A DNA stretch of 64,000 bases from Paenibacillus oralis (GCF_003863965.1 NZ_RRCN01000002.1:188569-252568), one strand, 5' to 3'. Shown: positions 1-9,225, counted from the stretch's first letter. Translations and numbers: made by a program. Notes: generated from the letters alone by a model not told the origin.

Positions 1-30
1 TGTTACAAGCATCTTGGTGTGCTTTTTTTG
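1..30 (+). promoter_or_regulatory. Leader A hairpin, 3' part only
   Basis: The window opens inside a terminator-like arm (GGTGTGCTTTTTTTG) matching the 3' half of the leader A hairpin seen at about fourteen other places. The promoter half lies outside the window. It stands directly upstream of the AP2-domain gene. Confidence 0.6.
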
Positions 31-54
31 TTTGATTTCAGGAGGCGAAGTATT

Positions 55-882
55 TTGTCCAGCATAAAAGTAGAGTTTCCCAATGGCGACTATATATTTG
101 TAAGCCCACAGGACCAGCATCTCTTTGAAGGAAAGCTCATTAAAAGACCAGATGACAGTAGAAATATCATTTATAGCCCTGTACACAAGAATAATATTAG
201 CATTCAACGTTATATTTTAAATCCTCCCAAAGGCTTTATGGGCGTTCAGAAGATTAAAGATCGATACAACTTTACACGAGAAAATCTAGAGATTGTTGAT
301 AAAAGGGATGCTGCAAAAAGGCAAAGACAAAAATACCTGGAAAGAAATCCTGGAAGAAGCAAACAGCCTGTTTATACTACATCAGATGATAAGGTGATAG
401 TACACTACTCTTACGGAGAAGATTCTTTCTTTATTATTGATCTTGAGGATCAGTCGAAAATTGAAGGATTTACTTTTCGAAAAATGGGCACTCCTAAAAG
501 AATAGAAGCAATAAAGGAAGTTGATGGAGTTAAAACATATAGGTCCTTGGAAAGACTGTTGCTATCTACTGATAAAAGTTCTCGGGTTATGCAAATAAAT
601 AAGGACTTGTGTGACTTTACAAAAAGCAATTTGATGATTGAATCAAAAAAGAGATCTCAACTCCAACGAGGTCCCAACAAAACCGAAGGAAAATCATCGC
701 AATACAAGGGAGTCTATCAAGAACGGAAACGCAAAGGGATATGGAGAGCCAAATTAGTAGTCGATGGGATAGCAAATCATCTTGGGTGTTTTCCTACTGA
801 AATAATGGCAGCTCAGGCATATAATAAATATGCAATAGAGCTTTACGGGGAAGGTTACGTTAAACTCAATGAGATTGATTAA
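55..882 (+). CDS. AP2-domain DNA-binding protein (HNH homing-endonuclease relative)
   Basis: A 275-residue protein whose C-terminal 55-60 residues form an AP2/ERF-like DNA-binding domain (SQYKGVYQERKRKGIWRAK, then LGCFPTEIMAAQAYNKYA). Bacterial AP2 domains are usually fused to HNH homing endonucleases. The middle part (RSLERLLLSTDKSSRVM, then DFTKSNLMI) resembles the loading region of such enzymes, but I see no HNH catalytic histidines, so it probably binds DNA without cutting. The TTG start at 55 is chosen because AGGAGG ends 9 bases upstream; an in-frame GTG at 19 lies inside the leader hairpin. The target is unknown. Confidence 0.75.
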   Translation: MSSIKVEFPNGDYIFVSPQDQHLFEGKLIKRPDDSRNIIYSPVHKNNISIQRYILNPPKGFMGVQKIKDRYNFTRENLEIVDKRDAAKRQRQKYLERNPGRSKQPVYTTSDDKVIVHYSYGEDSFFIIDLEDQSKIEGFTFRKMGTPKRIEAIKEVDGVKTYRSLERLLLSTDKSSRVMQINKDLCDFTKSNLMIESKKRSQLQRGPNKTEGKSSQYKGVYQERKRKGIWRAKLVVDGIANHLGCFPTEIMAAQAYNKYAIELYGEGYVKLNEID

Positions 883-1015
883 AATATTTTCTATAGCATC
901 GAAAATGAATGGAAAAATTGGGTATTCAGATGATATTATAGAAATACTAATTGCAAATATACTCAATTGAACAATAATGAAGAGAAAACTAAATGATGAT
1001 TTAAATTAGGTAACA

Positions 1016-1117
1016 TTGACCAAAATATGCTGAAATTGATATACTTGTCTTAATCGAATATAAAAATAAGGGAAGCACCCTTGATGCACTATGCATCTTG
1101 GCGTGCTTCTTTTTTTA
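1016..1117 (+). promoter_or_regulatory. Leader A module (promoter plus attenuator hairpin)
   Basis: TTGACC (1016) and TATACT (1040) with an 18-base spacer, then the conserved initial sequence TAATCGAATA (1051-1060), then a hairpin starting GGAAGCACCC and closing at GTGCTTC followed by a T run (1070-1117). It precedes a small membrane ORF and the genes to 4231. Confidence 0.75.
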
Positions 1118-1160
1118 TTTCAAAAGATGTCTGCATGGGAAGTATACGGGGGTGGGGAAT

Positions 1161-1355
1161 GTGAAGGCCGTCATCCTTGAAATGTTGCTTGAATTAGTCT
1201 TACCTTATGTCTTGTTTAGTTCATGGTTCTTTGGGACTGCTTCAATAAATGTATGGGTTATGTACTTTACTGTTATGCATAATGACACAATGCATTACAT
1301 TATGGTTTTTCATCACCTTGCAAATTCCAAAAAGATTAAAAGAAATGTAACATGA
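1161..1355 (+). CDS. Small putative membrane protein
   Basis: A 64-residue ORF with GTG start behind a GGGGGTGGGG stretch. The N-terminal half is strongly hydrophobic (LELVLPYVLFSSWFFG) and would make one or two membrane spans; the C-terminus is basic. It is the first ORF after leader A. I do not recognise a family, and the start is uncertain. Confidence 0.4.
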   Translation: MKAVILEMLLELVLPYVLFSSWFFGTASINVWVMYFTVMHNDTMHYIMVFHHLANSKKIKRNVT

Positions 1356-1422
1356 CTGTTTCAATAACTTGTATGAGCGATTGGGTGCCGGACCAAACGC
1401 TTGTAATCCAGGAGTGACTGAA

Positions 1423-1863
1423 ATGTTCAAATGGCTACAATCTTTAAATTTTTATAAGAAAAGGCATGAAGAAATTCGTATTCGAATCGAGTTTCTTACC
1501 GAACTGGAAAAGGTATGGACACGAGCGTGGGACTATCGATTAGGGCAGCTAATCGAAGACCTGGTTTCTTATGAAAATGATCAATTCTATTCAGAAAAGT
1601 CAATAAAAATGATGCATACAGAAGACTGGCTCGAACTGATTGAATCGATTGGACAGCGTTTTTCCTCTGGACATTACGAGGTGAACTCTCAATCGTCGCG
1701 AACTCCATTGCGTATCCCAATTGCCATGAGGCGACTACGTGACGAGTGGATATATAGTCGACTATCGTTCGGTGCTTATCTGCTTAAACGGCTGAAAGAA
1801 GAGAGGCCAGGTGGGACACTATATGGCTATGATTTTTCGGATGAGGTTCAGAAAGTAAGTTAA
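1423..1863 (+). CDS. Hypothetical protein with RLGQLI motif
   Basis: A 146-residue soluble protein. The start ATG at 1423 has AGGAG 8 bases upstream; a longer reading from 1369 has no ribosome site. The stretch WDYRLGQLIEDLVSYEND resembles a short motif common in small uncharacterised phage and plasmid proteins (RLGQL, a gap, then F-Y and acidic residues). The arginine-rich C-terminus is likely helical. It lies between the small membrane ORF and the spermidine synthase-like gene in the same direction. Function unknown. Confidence 0.6.
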   Translation: MFKWLQSLNFYKKRHEEIRIRIEFLTELEKVWTRAWDYRLGQLIEDLVSYENDQFYSEKSIKMMHTEDWLELIESIGQRFSSGHYEVNSQSSRTPLRIPIAMRRLRDEWIYSRLSFGAYLLKRLKEERPGGTLYGYDFSDEVQKVS

Positions 1864-1888
1864 TTAATCTCTGAATGGTGGTGGTGAT

Positions 1889-3307
1889 TTGCTTTTTATA
1901 TATTATATTCTTGTGTTCGTTACTAGCTTCATTTACATGGGATTTGAAATCGCTGCAGTGCGCGTATTAACGCCTTACTTCGGGAGCACCATGTTTACTT
2001 GGGGTGCTATTATATCAACGTTTTTAACTGGCTCCACGATCGGTTACTGGATAGGTGGAAAAAATGCCGACAAGGAAAGTTCCAAGCTGATAATCATCCT
2101 TTATCTCGTTGGTGGGGCTGCAACTGTAGGGGCTGTTCCGGTTATCTCAACTCTTTTGACGAATTTTATTTTTTTACCTGAGCGTATTGGAGTGTTACTT
2201 GGATGCGTCATGCTCTTTCTTATCCCAAACGTATGCTTAAGTGCGTTGGTACCTGCGATTTCAAAAGAAGGTCTATCGTTGTCGTTTAGCGGATCTCAAA
2301 TCGGCAAGTTTCACACCATTTCGGCACTTGGTAGCATCGCTGGAACCATGGTCATAACCTTCTTCGTTCTTCCTGTGATGGACTTAAAGCACATCTTCGT
2401 CATTTTTACTTGCGGGCTAATCGCGGCGCTATTCTTATATACAGGAAAGGAATATCCCCAAAAGGTTGCCTTTCTTATGCCCTGTATAGCCCTGTGCTTT
2501 CTCCCATTCGCACAGTACGGAAGTTCGTTGGTTCAAACCCAAGGAAGTGTATTGGTCGGGGAAAAATCAAGCCAGTACCACAACATCTATGTGGTTGACC
2601 ACGATAAACTAGCCGGAATAAATGGAAAGTTCAGGGTGATGATGTTCGATCCTAATGGTATACAGGGAGCCATTAACCTTGATAACCCCAAACAGGTAAT
2701 ATTGCCGTACAATCAGAACCTTATCGAGGTCGCTGAGAAGACAGTTCCCCAGTTATCAAATGTATTTGTAATTGGTCATGGCGTAGGGACATCAACTCAA
2801 TACTTCGAAGATCATGGGACGAATGTTATTACAGCCGAAATTGATCCGGATGTTTTATCAGTTAGTAGAAAGTATTTCGGGTATAAAGGGAATTCAGTGA
2901 GAGTGGGCGACGGTCGAAAACTGCTTTTTGAACAAGATGACAATTCGATCAGTTACTTGATACTGGATGCCTACAATAACGAGACAATTCCATTTCATCT
3001 TACCACCAACGAATTTTTTAGGATCGCCAGCCAAAAACTCAATGAAAATGGAGTCCTGGCAGCGAACGTCATTGGAAAAATGAATAGGGATGAATTTTTA
3101 AAAGCGATTCATTCCACGATTCAAAAAAATTTTGCATACGTTAGGGTCTATGCCAGTTTGCACGATGAAAATGTTCTTCAGAACCTGACGATCGTTGCCA
3201 GTAATTCCTTACTCGAAAAGGTAGGTTACAGCAATTACTTTGAAGTACAAGTTGGATCGGGTGAAGTCATTACTGATTCCAGTACGAGATTTAGACGATT
3301 GAATTAA
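1889..3307 (+). CDS. Fused membrane transporter-like / spermidine synthase-like protein
   Basis: 472 residues. Residues 1-215 form six or seven hydrophobic spans (GFEIAAVRVLTPYFGST near the start is typical of fused MFS/spermidine synthase proteins). Residues 220-472 are a Rossmann methyltransferase-like domain with VFVIGHGVG, the acidic AEIDPDV loop and a GDGRKLL motif, as in the SpeE fold. In characterised fusions the role is aminopropyl transfer or is unknown, so polyamine synthesis is inference. The TTG start follows GGTGGTGGTG. Confidence 0.75.
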   Translation: MLFIYYILVFVTSFIYMGFEIAAVRVLTPYFGSTMFTWGAIISTFLTGSTIGYWIGGKNADKESSKLIIILYLVGGAATVGAVPVISTLLTNFIFLPERIGVLLGCVMLFLIPNVCLSALVPAISKEGLSLSFSGSQIGKFHTISALGSIAGTMVITFFVLPVMDLKHIFVIFTCGLIAALFLYTGKEYPQKVAFLMPCIALCFLPFAQYGSSLVQTQGSVLVGEKSSQYHNIYVVDHDKLAGINGKFRVMMFDPNGIQGAINLDNPKQVILPYNQNLIEVAEKTVPQLSNVFVIGHGVGTSTQYFEDHGTNVITAEIDPDVLSVSRKYFGYKGNSVRVGDGRKLLFEQDDNSISYLILDAYNNETIPFHLTTNEFFRIASQKLNENGVLAANVIGKMNRDEFLKAIHSTIQKNFAYVRVYASLHDENVLQNLTIVASNSLLEKVGYSNYFEVQVGSGEVITDSSTRFRRLN

Positions 3308-3403
3308 AAGTGTGCAGGGGCCAGCGCTGAACAGAAATTCACTTTAAAAGGATAACAATCATTTGCAGGTGCTTAAAATAAGTAATATTTGGAGGAAAAA
3401 TAC

Positions 3404-4231
3404 TTGAAAAAATCGAAGGAAATCTTACTAAGGAAATGGAATCCGAAGTTTCTAATCTGGATGTATGGAATCGTGCTGATTTTATACAATGTGGCAGTTA
3501 CCTTGATTTTTGGAAGCAACTTGTTAGGGTATGTTGCTACCGCACTTGGTTCGATGTTAATTGGTAGCCTTGGGTTTCAAACGGCACGGTCAGCTAAGCG
3601 TAAGGAAAAGGTCTCTCTGCTAAAAATTTTGGTGTTTGCGGAAAGAAGCCTATCGGATATTTGGCAGGTCGGAAAATATTTCTATTATCACTTAAGAAGA
3701 TTTCGGCGGCCAATTCTATTGATGGTGCTACTCTATGCTGCGAATGCAGGTGTAGCAGAATGGGCATTAGAGAAATGGGGAAGTTCGTTAGCTAAAAATA
3801 CTCAAGGAACCATTCTGGAAAGTATTAGATTTGTTTATACAGTAGCTTCCATACTGTTCTTCTCAGCAACTATTTCTTCAGTCCTTTGGTTATTCTTCAA
3901 GGTCGCAATTAGGAACCATTTATTAGGCGCAGAAGATAAGGTCGATTCTATTATGTGTCGTTTAAAACAAGAAGGTATTAAGACATCTTTTGTTCATGGC
4001 CAAGATGGCCGGTGTTATTTGGATGTAAAAAGGATCTTGAATAGACTTGCAAACCAAAAAGAAACGACTAATTCGAAATATGAATTGTATTGGGACATAA
4101 AAAACAATTATAACCTACTGTTACGCGTTGAATTTTTTCCTTTAGGGAAGCCCAAAACGCTTGTTCAACAATTTGCTGATCACATTCAGGGTGTAAAGAT
4201 GGCTCAACTTGGGAAAAGAGATCAAGCGTGA
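3404..4231 (+). CDS. Membrane protein of unknown function, four spans
   Basis: 275 residues. The TTG start at 3404 has GGAGG 8 bases upstream. Hydrophobic segments lie near residues 14-35, 38-58, 108-125 and 143-168 (for example FLIWMYGIVLILYNVAVTL). A basic stretch after the second span and a soluble C-terminal domain of about 95 residues follow. It sits 100 bases downstream of the spermidine synthase-like gene. No family recognised. Confidence 0.6.
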   Translation: MKKSKEILLRKWNPKFLIWMYGIVLILYNVAVTLIFGSNLLGYVATALGSMLIGSLGFQTARSAKRKEKVSLLKILVFAERSLSDIWQVGKYFYYHLRRFRRPILLMVLLYAANAGVAEWALEKWGSSLAKNTQGTILESIRFVYTVASILFFSATISSVLWLFFKVAIRNHLLGAEDKVDSIMCRLKQEGIKTSFVHGQDGRCYLDVKRILNRLANQKETTNSKYELYWDIKNNYNLLLRVEFFPLGKPKTLVQQFADHIQGVKMAQLGKRDQA

Positions 4232-4346
4232 AGAATCAACTCCCAAAAGGCATTACACACTACGTCAAGTATTTGAATTAGCCGGCTCATGGCGATACTA
4301 TGCGTAAACGCATCCAGGTTAAGCTTTCGAAGTATGGGTAAGGAGG
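4232..4346 (+). pseudogene. Short decayed coding fragment
   Basis: One frame reads TLRQVFELAGSWRYYA then a stop, and a neighbouring frame continues KRIQVKLSKYG then a stop. This looks like the tail of a small DNA-binding protein with a frameshift. There is no start or ribosome site. Confidence 0.3.
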
Positions 4347-4380
4347 AGGGAGAGTAGGGGGACCCAGCTCTCCCTTTTAT
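4345..4380 (+). terminator. Rho-independent terminator
   Basis: GGGAGAG and CTCTCCC arms separated by 14 bases, followed by TTTTATG. It would end the preceding transcript just before leader B. Confidence 0.6.
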
Positions 4381-4399
4381 GTTAAAACAGCCCCCTTAA

Positions 4400-4646
4400 T
4401 TTACGAGTCAGAAGAGGTCTGCTATAATTAAAGTATATCTTATTCTGTATTTTATTCTTTTGAGTGGGGCATGAGCCAGACCACTGATTCTAATTCCTTT
4501 AATGCACCCTGTGGGTTATTTTTCTATGTCCTCTGACATAACCCCCGGGCGCTTTTTATATATTTTCAAAATTACGCTTGACCAAAGTGTCTGATGATTA
4601 AATTCGCTATTGCGAGTAATCGGATGCTTTGGTCAGGCGTTTTTTA
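4400..4646 (+). promoter_or_regulatory. Leader B copy 1: promoter and long structured leader
   Basis: TTTACG (4400) and extended -10 TATAAT (4423), 17 bases apart, then GTATATCTTATTC, then conserved GGGGCATGAGCC and CTGATTCTAATTCCTTTAAT. A first hairpin pairs GGGTTAT with ATAACCC. A second, stronger hairpin (4574-4646) pairs CTTGACCAAAG with CTTTGGTCAGG and ends GCGTTTTTT. Copy 2 (6519-6768) keeps the same architecture with base changes that preserve pairing. Confidence 0.8.
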
Positions 4647-4686
4647 GTCCTGAACAACCCAAATTTCACTGGAGGAGTGTTGTCTG

Positions 4687-5571
4687 ATGATTCAAGGTGA
4701 ACAAATGTATCGTGTGTTGTATGACTTCGCGTATAGCTCGGGAACGCGGCGGGAAGATGAGCAGATCACGCAGTCACGTCTGGACCGCATGCGCGAGATG
4801 GCAAAGAAAGGCGAGTATTACAGCAATATCGATGTCATAGAGGTTCTGGGGTACGAGGATCGAACATGGTGGGGAACATGGTACCAGATTGGTATGGCAA
4901 ACCAGTGGATACGTAAGGCGAACGATCCGCCATTCAAACCTGACTCTTTCAGCGAGTGCAAGAGCATCGCATGGCTGATCGATCGTATGGAACGCGGGAA
5001 CTGGTGTATAGGCACGGCATTCACGTACAAAGACCTGTGCTTCATCAACCAGATTGAGGGTGGCAGCGAGTTCCTAGTCATACGAAAGGACATCGCCTTT
5101 GAGACCTGGTCAACCTATGATGTACTTAAGGGGCGCAACGGACGAGCAAAGTTCACGGAAACGGTAAACCGCATGCTCGCGGCAACGGACGAACAGCTAC
5201 GCACACTGACGTACATGGAGGCAGGCCCGGTTGTTCACTGTGCTCATTGCCAGGCCAAGCTTTACCCAGGCGAAGGCGATATCTTTAAGGATTCCGCTGC
5301 TGACGTGTGCAACACTTGCTATTGTGGCAAAAAGCTGCACATTCGTGATGCCGCCAATAAGGTCAAGCGCGGGGAACGACTTATGAAAGATGATCTGCGA
5401 TTCGTTGAGTACAGGGACAAGTTCGTTGCGTGTGGCGTGAATCACACGGGGATGTGTATTCATTGGGACGAAGAGTTGGCCGTCGCGCTATCGTATGACA
5501 ATGACACCGTGACGCTTTATCGACCTCATGAGGGCGGATGGGTTGAGTTTGAAGAATATAAACCACAGTAA
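4687..5571 (+). CDS. Hypothetical protein with zinc-ribbon motif
   Basis: 294 residues, GC-richer and with different codon use from most neighbours. Near residues 182-215 two CxxC pairs (CAHCQAK and CNTCYC) suggest a zinc ribbon. The C-terminal part (CGVNHTGMCIHWDEELAV) is mixed alpha/beta. The start ATG at 4687 follows GGAGG by 11 bases. It is the first gene after leader B and is followed after 18 bases by another hypothetical gene. The pair reads like phage or plasmid accessory genes. Confidence 0.6.
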   Translation: MIQGEQMYRVLYDFAYSSGTRREDEQITQSRLDRMREMAKKGEYYSNIDVIEVLGYEDRTWWGTWYQIGMANQWIRKANDPPFKPDSFSECKSIAWLIDRMERGNWCIGTAFTYKDLCFINQIEGGSEFLVIRKDIAFETWSTYDVLKGRNGRAKFTETVNRMLAATDEQLRTLTYMEAGPVVHCAHCQAKLYPGEGDIFKDSAADVCNTCYCGKKLHIRDAANKVKRGERLMKDDLRFVEYRDKFVACGVNHTGMCIHWDEELAVALSYDNDTVTLYRPHEGGWVEFEEYKPQ

Positions 5572-5589
5572 CACATGGAGGCGACGAAT

Positions 5590-6438
5590 ATGGCAAATTT
5601 CAAAATGGTGCGGAGCTATGAAAGCCCGCGCGTACTCGACACGCAGGACTTGCTGACCGCAGTCAAGACCGTTTGCAATTACGAGGGCGATCTGTACGAT
5701 GGCAACCGTCTTGTCATGTCCTGCTTGGGCCTAAGCAGGACTGAGAACACCAGACGCCTACTGGAATACGGTATTACGTCATATGTTAACCAGCGCAACC
5801 AATGCTGGAACTATCGCTATTCAGACCCGAGTAAGAATCTCGGAAACTATTATGTGAGTGCGTATCATTATCCGTGGGGTGATGAGCACAAGATCGATTT
5901 CACTATAAAAGAGTACCGCGAATCCGAAAAAGATCACATGTTCACGTCCCTAGCTGGCGTGATGGAGTTCGTACGAAATACAGTTGCCGCCTCCCCATTC
6001 TCCCATAACATGGATGAGGATATTCATGTAAGGCTGTTCGGAGGGGATGGTCTGATTTACTTCGCGGCAGGGGATTGGGAGGTCAATGGTGAACCTGAAA
6101 TGTACATGCTTGTAAAAGATGGTCATAAGCCTGAGTTCGGGGCTAAACATTACCTGCAGAAGCGTTACGAGAAGTTGCAGTCAAAGTTTGGCGGTTACGA
6201 ATTTATCCCTGCAGACACGCTGATTCGTAATAAGTTCGAGGACGGCGATGTCGTTTTGCTTGAGACTGCCGTTGATGGCCTTGTGAAGGGTTGGTTGTAT
6301 TTGATCACCGAGATCGATAAATCTGGTGAGCAACCAGTGATTACGATTCGCGATCTGGACGACTACGAGGTAAGCGCGAACGTGTCAGCTGGCATGATTA
6401 CAATCCCGGTAAATACAGGGCAGATGCAAATGGTATGA
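5590..6438 (+). CDS. Hypothetical protein
   Basis: 282 residues. The start ATG at 5590 has GGAGG 8 bases upstream. It has no membrane spans and a mixed alpha/beta composition. Base composition matches the preceding zinc-ribbon gene, so the two probably form one operon under leader B copy 1. The last 60 residues (FEDGDVVLLETAVDGLVKGW, then ITIRDLDDYEV) look like a small beta-barrel. Family not recognised. Confidence 0.55.
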   Translation: MANFKMVRSYESPRVLDTQDLLTAVKTVCNYEGDLYDGNRLVMSCLGLSRTENTRRLLEYGITSYVNQRNQCWNYRYSDPSKNLGNYYVSAYHYPWGDEHKIDFTIKEYRESEKDHMFTSLAGVMEFVRNTVAASPFSHNMDEDIHVRLFGGDGLIYFAAGDWEVNGEPEMYMLVKDGHKPEFGAKHYLQKRYEKLQSKFGGYEFIPADTLIRNKFEDGDVVLLETAVDGLVKGWLYLITEIDKSGEQPVITIRDLDDYEVSANVSAGMITIPVNTGQMQMV

Positions 6439-6463
6439 TTCAGTGACAAATTCAAATATTAAG

Positions 6464-6500
6464 AGAAGAGGAGCGGTTTCATGTTGCTCCTCTTTTTTGT
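6464..6500 (+). terminator. Rho-independent terminator
   Basis: GAGGAGC and GCTCCTC arms with an 11-base loop followed by TTTTTT, ending the 4687-6438 operon. Confidence 0.8.
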
Positions 6501-6518
6501 TGACAAAACAGTTCAAAA

Positions 6519-6768
6519 TTTACGTGCTTGAGAAAGTCTGTTATAATCAGCGTATATCTTATCTTGAGTTGTTTTTGAGTGGAGGCATGAGCCAAGCCAC
6601 TGATTCTAATTCCTTTAATGCGCCCTTTCAGGTGATTTTCTCTGTCTTTAGACATTAAATCCCCCCGAAGGCACTTTATATATGTGTACGAAACTACGCT
6701 TGACCAAAGCGTCTGATGACTTAATCGCACTTGCGAGTAATCGGATGTTTTGATCAGGCGTTTTTTTG
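6519..6768 (+). promoter_or_regulatory. Leader B copy 2
   Basis: TTTACG (6519) and TATAAT (6542), 17-base spacer, then CGTATATCTTATC, GGAGGCATGAGCC, CACTGATTCTAATTCC and a terminal hairpin (6694-6768, CTTGACCAAAGCG with TTTTGATCAGGCG, then T7). Nearly identical to copy 1 over the conserved blocks, more divergent between them. It precedes the 6812 gene. Confidence 0.8.
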
Positions 6769-6811
6769 TGCCTGAACAACCCAATAATCATTTTGAAAGG
6801 AGAGAACTAAG

Positions 6812-7099
6812 TTGCAAACCGTTTTCTTAAACAAGCTACAGCAAGTTGACACCAAGAAAAAAGAATCTGGAAACGTAATTATCAAGGAATCTGAAGGGAG
6901 ATGGATCGCGGGATGGAGCACCAAAGGCCCCGATAAGATTGAGGAGACATGGTATGACGGGGAAAGTTGGGAAGATTTGTTGGCCGCTTTCCGGAAAGGT
7001 GTTGCCGAAAAATTCAGCCAGGGTTTTAAGCCCGAACTGGAGATGCAACCCCAACTTCAGATCTTATCTCGATGTTATCGGCATACTACAAGCCAGTGA
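6812..7099 (+). CDS. Hypothetical protein with WYDG-SWEDLL motif
   Basis: 95 residues with TTG start behind AAAGGAG. The motif EETWYDGESWEDLLAAFRKG recalls the N-terminal part of HRDC/helicase-associated proteins of Paenibacillus, but the C-terminal domain is missing. The reading ends in an unconvincing tail (RCYRHTTSQ), and a better-looking frame starts at 7072, so the 3' end may be frameshifted. Confidence 0.5.
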   Translation: MQTVFLNKLQQVDTKKKESGNVIIKESEGRWIAGWSTKGPDKIEETWYDGESWEDLLAAFRKGVAEKFSQGFKPELEMQPQLQILSRCYRHTTSQ

Positions 7100-7221
7100 A
7101 GATCTTTTCAAATCACATGCAAAAACTCGAGGAAAAGTATAGTAATTACGAGATTGGTTATCTGAGTTTGACCAATTCCTTCGTGCGAAAGGGTGGAGAA
7201 GAGTTTGAAAGTCGTCCATAA
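7072..7221 (+). CDS. Small ORF overlapping both neighbours
   Basis: A 49-residue frame (MLSAYYKPVKIFSNHMQKLE and on) overlaps the end of the 6812 gene and the start of the 7205 gene. Its composition is more protein-like than the tail of the upstream frame. It lacks a clear ribosome site. It is either a translationally coupled small gene or the displaced C-terminus of the 6812 gene after a frameshift. Confidence 0.35.
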   Translation: MLSAYYKPVKIFSNHMQKLEEKYSNYEIGYLSLTNSFVRKGGEEFESRP

Positions 7222-7600
7222 CAAGCAACTGCAGCAAGGCTTGGAGAAACTCATGAGCTCAATTGTGGTCCGTTTCAATGAACAGTGGGGAACCAAACTC
7301 CATGTCGTTGAAGTGGAAATCACCGATACCACCTTGGAGGAAGTCGTAGAACATAACTTCATTTATCTCCGAACTATGATAACGGACGGAGCAAAAGAAG
7401 CTTATTGGACTTCGAAGCTGACTCCAGTGGAATACTCTACCGAAAGTATTGAATTTGTTTATCTACCGGTAGTGCATCCCCGGTTAGAGATCGATCCGGG
7501 CACAATCCAGTATTGGCATGGTGAGATTATCAGCCATTTTAGTCCAAAGTTTTTCGAAGCCGGATGGGATCGCTCCTTGTATGTAAAAGCGGATTGGTGA
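7205..7600 (+). CDS. Hypothetical protein
   Basis: 131 residues. The TTG start at 7205 has GGAG 6 bases upstream. It is acidic with no membrane spans; alternating hydrophobic stretches (IVVRFNEQWGTKLHVVEVEI) suggest a small alpha/beta fold. It overlaps the end of the 7072 ORF by 17 bases, suggesting coupled translation. Not recognised. Confidence 0.5.
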   Translation: MKVVHNKQLQQGLEKLMSSIVVRFNEQWGTKLHVVEVEITDTTLEEVVEHNFIYLRTMITDGAKEAYWTSKLTPVEYSTESIEFVYLPVVHPRLEIDPGTIQYWHGEIISHFSPKFFEAGWDRSLYVKADW

Positions 7601-7642
7601 GTCAATCGAGCAAATATATGGCTAGAATCGAGGTGAAACCAA

Positions 7643-8149
7643 ATGGGAAAGCCACGACCGATTGAACTTCATGTGAACAGCAAAGGGGTCAAGAAACATC
7701 AAAAGCTCCAAGAGCTGATTCATGATGAGGAAAAGTATCTTTTCCTGCCGATCGACGGGCGAAGAAAGACAGACCTATACAATAAGGGTCTGCTGGATGG
7801 TCGAAAGGAAGCAATTCCTCTCTATAAGTCCTACTCTGAGTGTAGCGAACTTCATGCTGCCGTTATAGCGATTCCGAGAGAGACCATAAGCTCATTCTTC
7901 ACACCTAAAGGTGTGTTCATCGGGGTTATCCAGTTGGACCGCACTTTTCTGATTGATACGAGGGAAGCTAACCGTTTCATCCAGGATTTCTGTAACGAGT
8001 GTGAATATGTTGGCACACCACAATGCTTCAAGGAGCTTGATTATGACTGTGCAGAAGAGGATAGAGACAAGTATCGAGATACCCCTTACCTCATGAGACA
8101 ACAAGAAATAAGAAAAGCTCGTCGCAAACGTACGCCATTTCCGGTCTAA
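7643..8149 (+). CDS. Hypothetical protein
   Basis: 168 residues, ATG behind GAGGTG. It has a basic C-terminus (RKARRKRTPFPV) and three cysteines near residues 126-144 (FCNECEY, then CFKEL). It is the last gene of the leader B copy 2 group. No family recognised. Confidence 0.5.
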   Translation: MGKPRPIELHVNSKGVKKHQKLQELIHDEEKYLFLPIDGRRKTDLYNKGLLDGRKEAIPLYKSYSECSELHAAVIAIPRETISSFFTPKGVFIGVIQLDRTFLIDTREANRFIQDFCNECEYVGTPQCFKELDYDCAEEDRDKYRDTPYLMRQQEIRKARRKRTPFPV

Positions 8150-8224
8150 CCGGTTGAGTGAACGATACCCCTCCTTGCCACGGTAAGAAATGATTTCTTG
8201 AGGGCTGTATCGATTCTAAAGTAA

Positions 8225-8350
8225 CTCATAAAACTGTTGTAGCATGGGGGAGGGTTAAAAAGCCCCCATTGCCAGTGCAGAGTGCATGCCCGAATGCATT
8301 CCAAGTCAGTTGTCCTCTGTAAAGCTGTGAGCTTTACACATAGGGGACTT
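8225..8350 (+). promoter_or_regulatory. Structured leader upstream of the methyltransferase
   Basis: Three hairpins can be drawn: ATGGGGG with CCCCCAT around AGGGTTAAAAAG, the palindrome GAATGCATTC, and GTAAAGC with GCTTTAC just before AGGGGAC and the ATG at 8355. There is no T run, so this is not an obvious terminator. It may control translation of the methyltransferase. Confidence 0.35.
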
Positions 8351-8354
8351 ATAA

Positions 8355-8597
8355 ATGGCATTTCAGGAACTAAACAAATTCAAGGTTTGCTCATTCTTCG
8401 CTGGAGGCGGTTTGTTGGACCTTGCGTTTAAAGATGAATATCAAATCATATGGGCAAATGAGTTGCATGAGCAGCCTGCACTGAGCTACTTGCACAATAT
8501 TGGCAGGCACATTAAGGTGGGGGACATCCTTCAATATCCTAACCATCTAATACCATACGGAGACGTTTATATTGGCGGCCCGCCTTGCGTGGATTAT
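8355..8597 (+). CDS. C5-cytosine DNA methyltransferase, exon 1
   Basis: Encodes residues 1-81. Motif I is CSFFAGGGLLDLAF (S-adenosylmethionine binding), and motif IV is GGPPCVDY with catalytic Cys78. ATG follows AGGGGAC by 6 bases. The frame ends three codons after the catalytic cysteine at a group II intron beginning GTGCG. Joined in phase to 11690-12448 it gives a 333-residue enzyme. No restriction endonuclease lies next to it, so it is an orphan methyltransferase. Confidence 0.85.
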
Positions 8598-9225
8598 GTG
8601 CGTCCGTAAAGATATGCATATCGTATCGCGGCGCTTAGAACATACCTGCCCTAGCAAGCAGGTGGGTGAAAGACACTAACGCTTCAACCCAACATCAGCT
8701 GACTTATCCCGGAGGGAAACCGTAAGGGAGAACACAGCATGTCAGCATAGCCAAAAAGTTGGTCAATTGCCAGACCACGACTGAAATGGCGTGATGTAAG
8801 GTCGTGAACGAGGATGAAAGCTGGATTGCTTGAACGATAGCTCAAGGTGGGCCCACGCAACCGGGATCGAAAGGCAATTGTGACGATCCACCGCTAGGCC
8901 AGTCTGTTTGAGTAGTCGACAGACCGGAAAGTGTCTCCTTAACGGACCAGCCTCAATAAGAGGTCAACGAGCGAAAGTCGCATCCGACATCACGACAGGC
9001 TCAAGTGTTCTAGGTGCTAAACGGAGATTACCTAAACCAGAATGCCACATGGCTATGACCAAAGGGTCTGAATATCTGGCATGGTAACGGAGTCTTCATA
9101 GTAGTCTGAGCTAGGGAAAGCCTAGTACACCCATATCTTCTGATCATGGGACAGTTGCTATATCGAGATCTGCCCTTTCACGGGAATAAACTATTCCCTG
9201 AGAAGGGAAGAATCGAGGAATATTA

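Noticed and set aside
6443..6658. 71-residue ORF over leader B copy 2
   Set aside because: It crosses the terminator and promoter, lacks a ribosome site, and the underlying sequence is conserved as RNA with copy 1.
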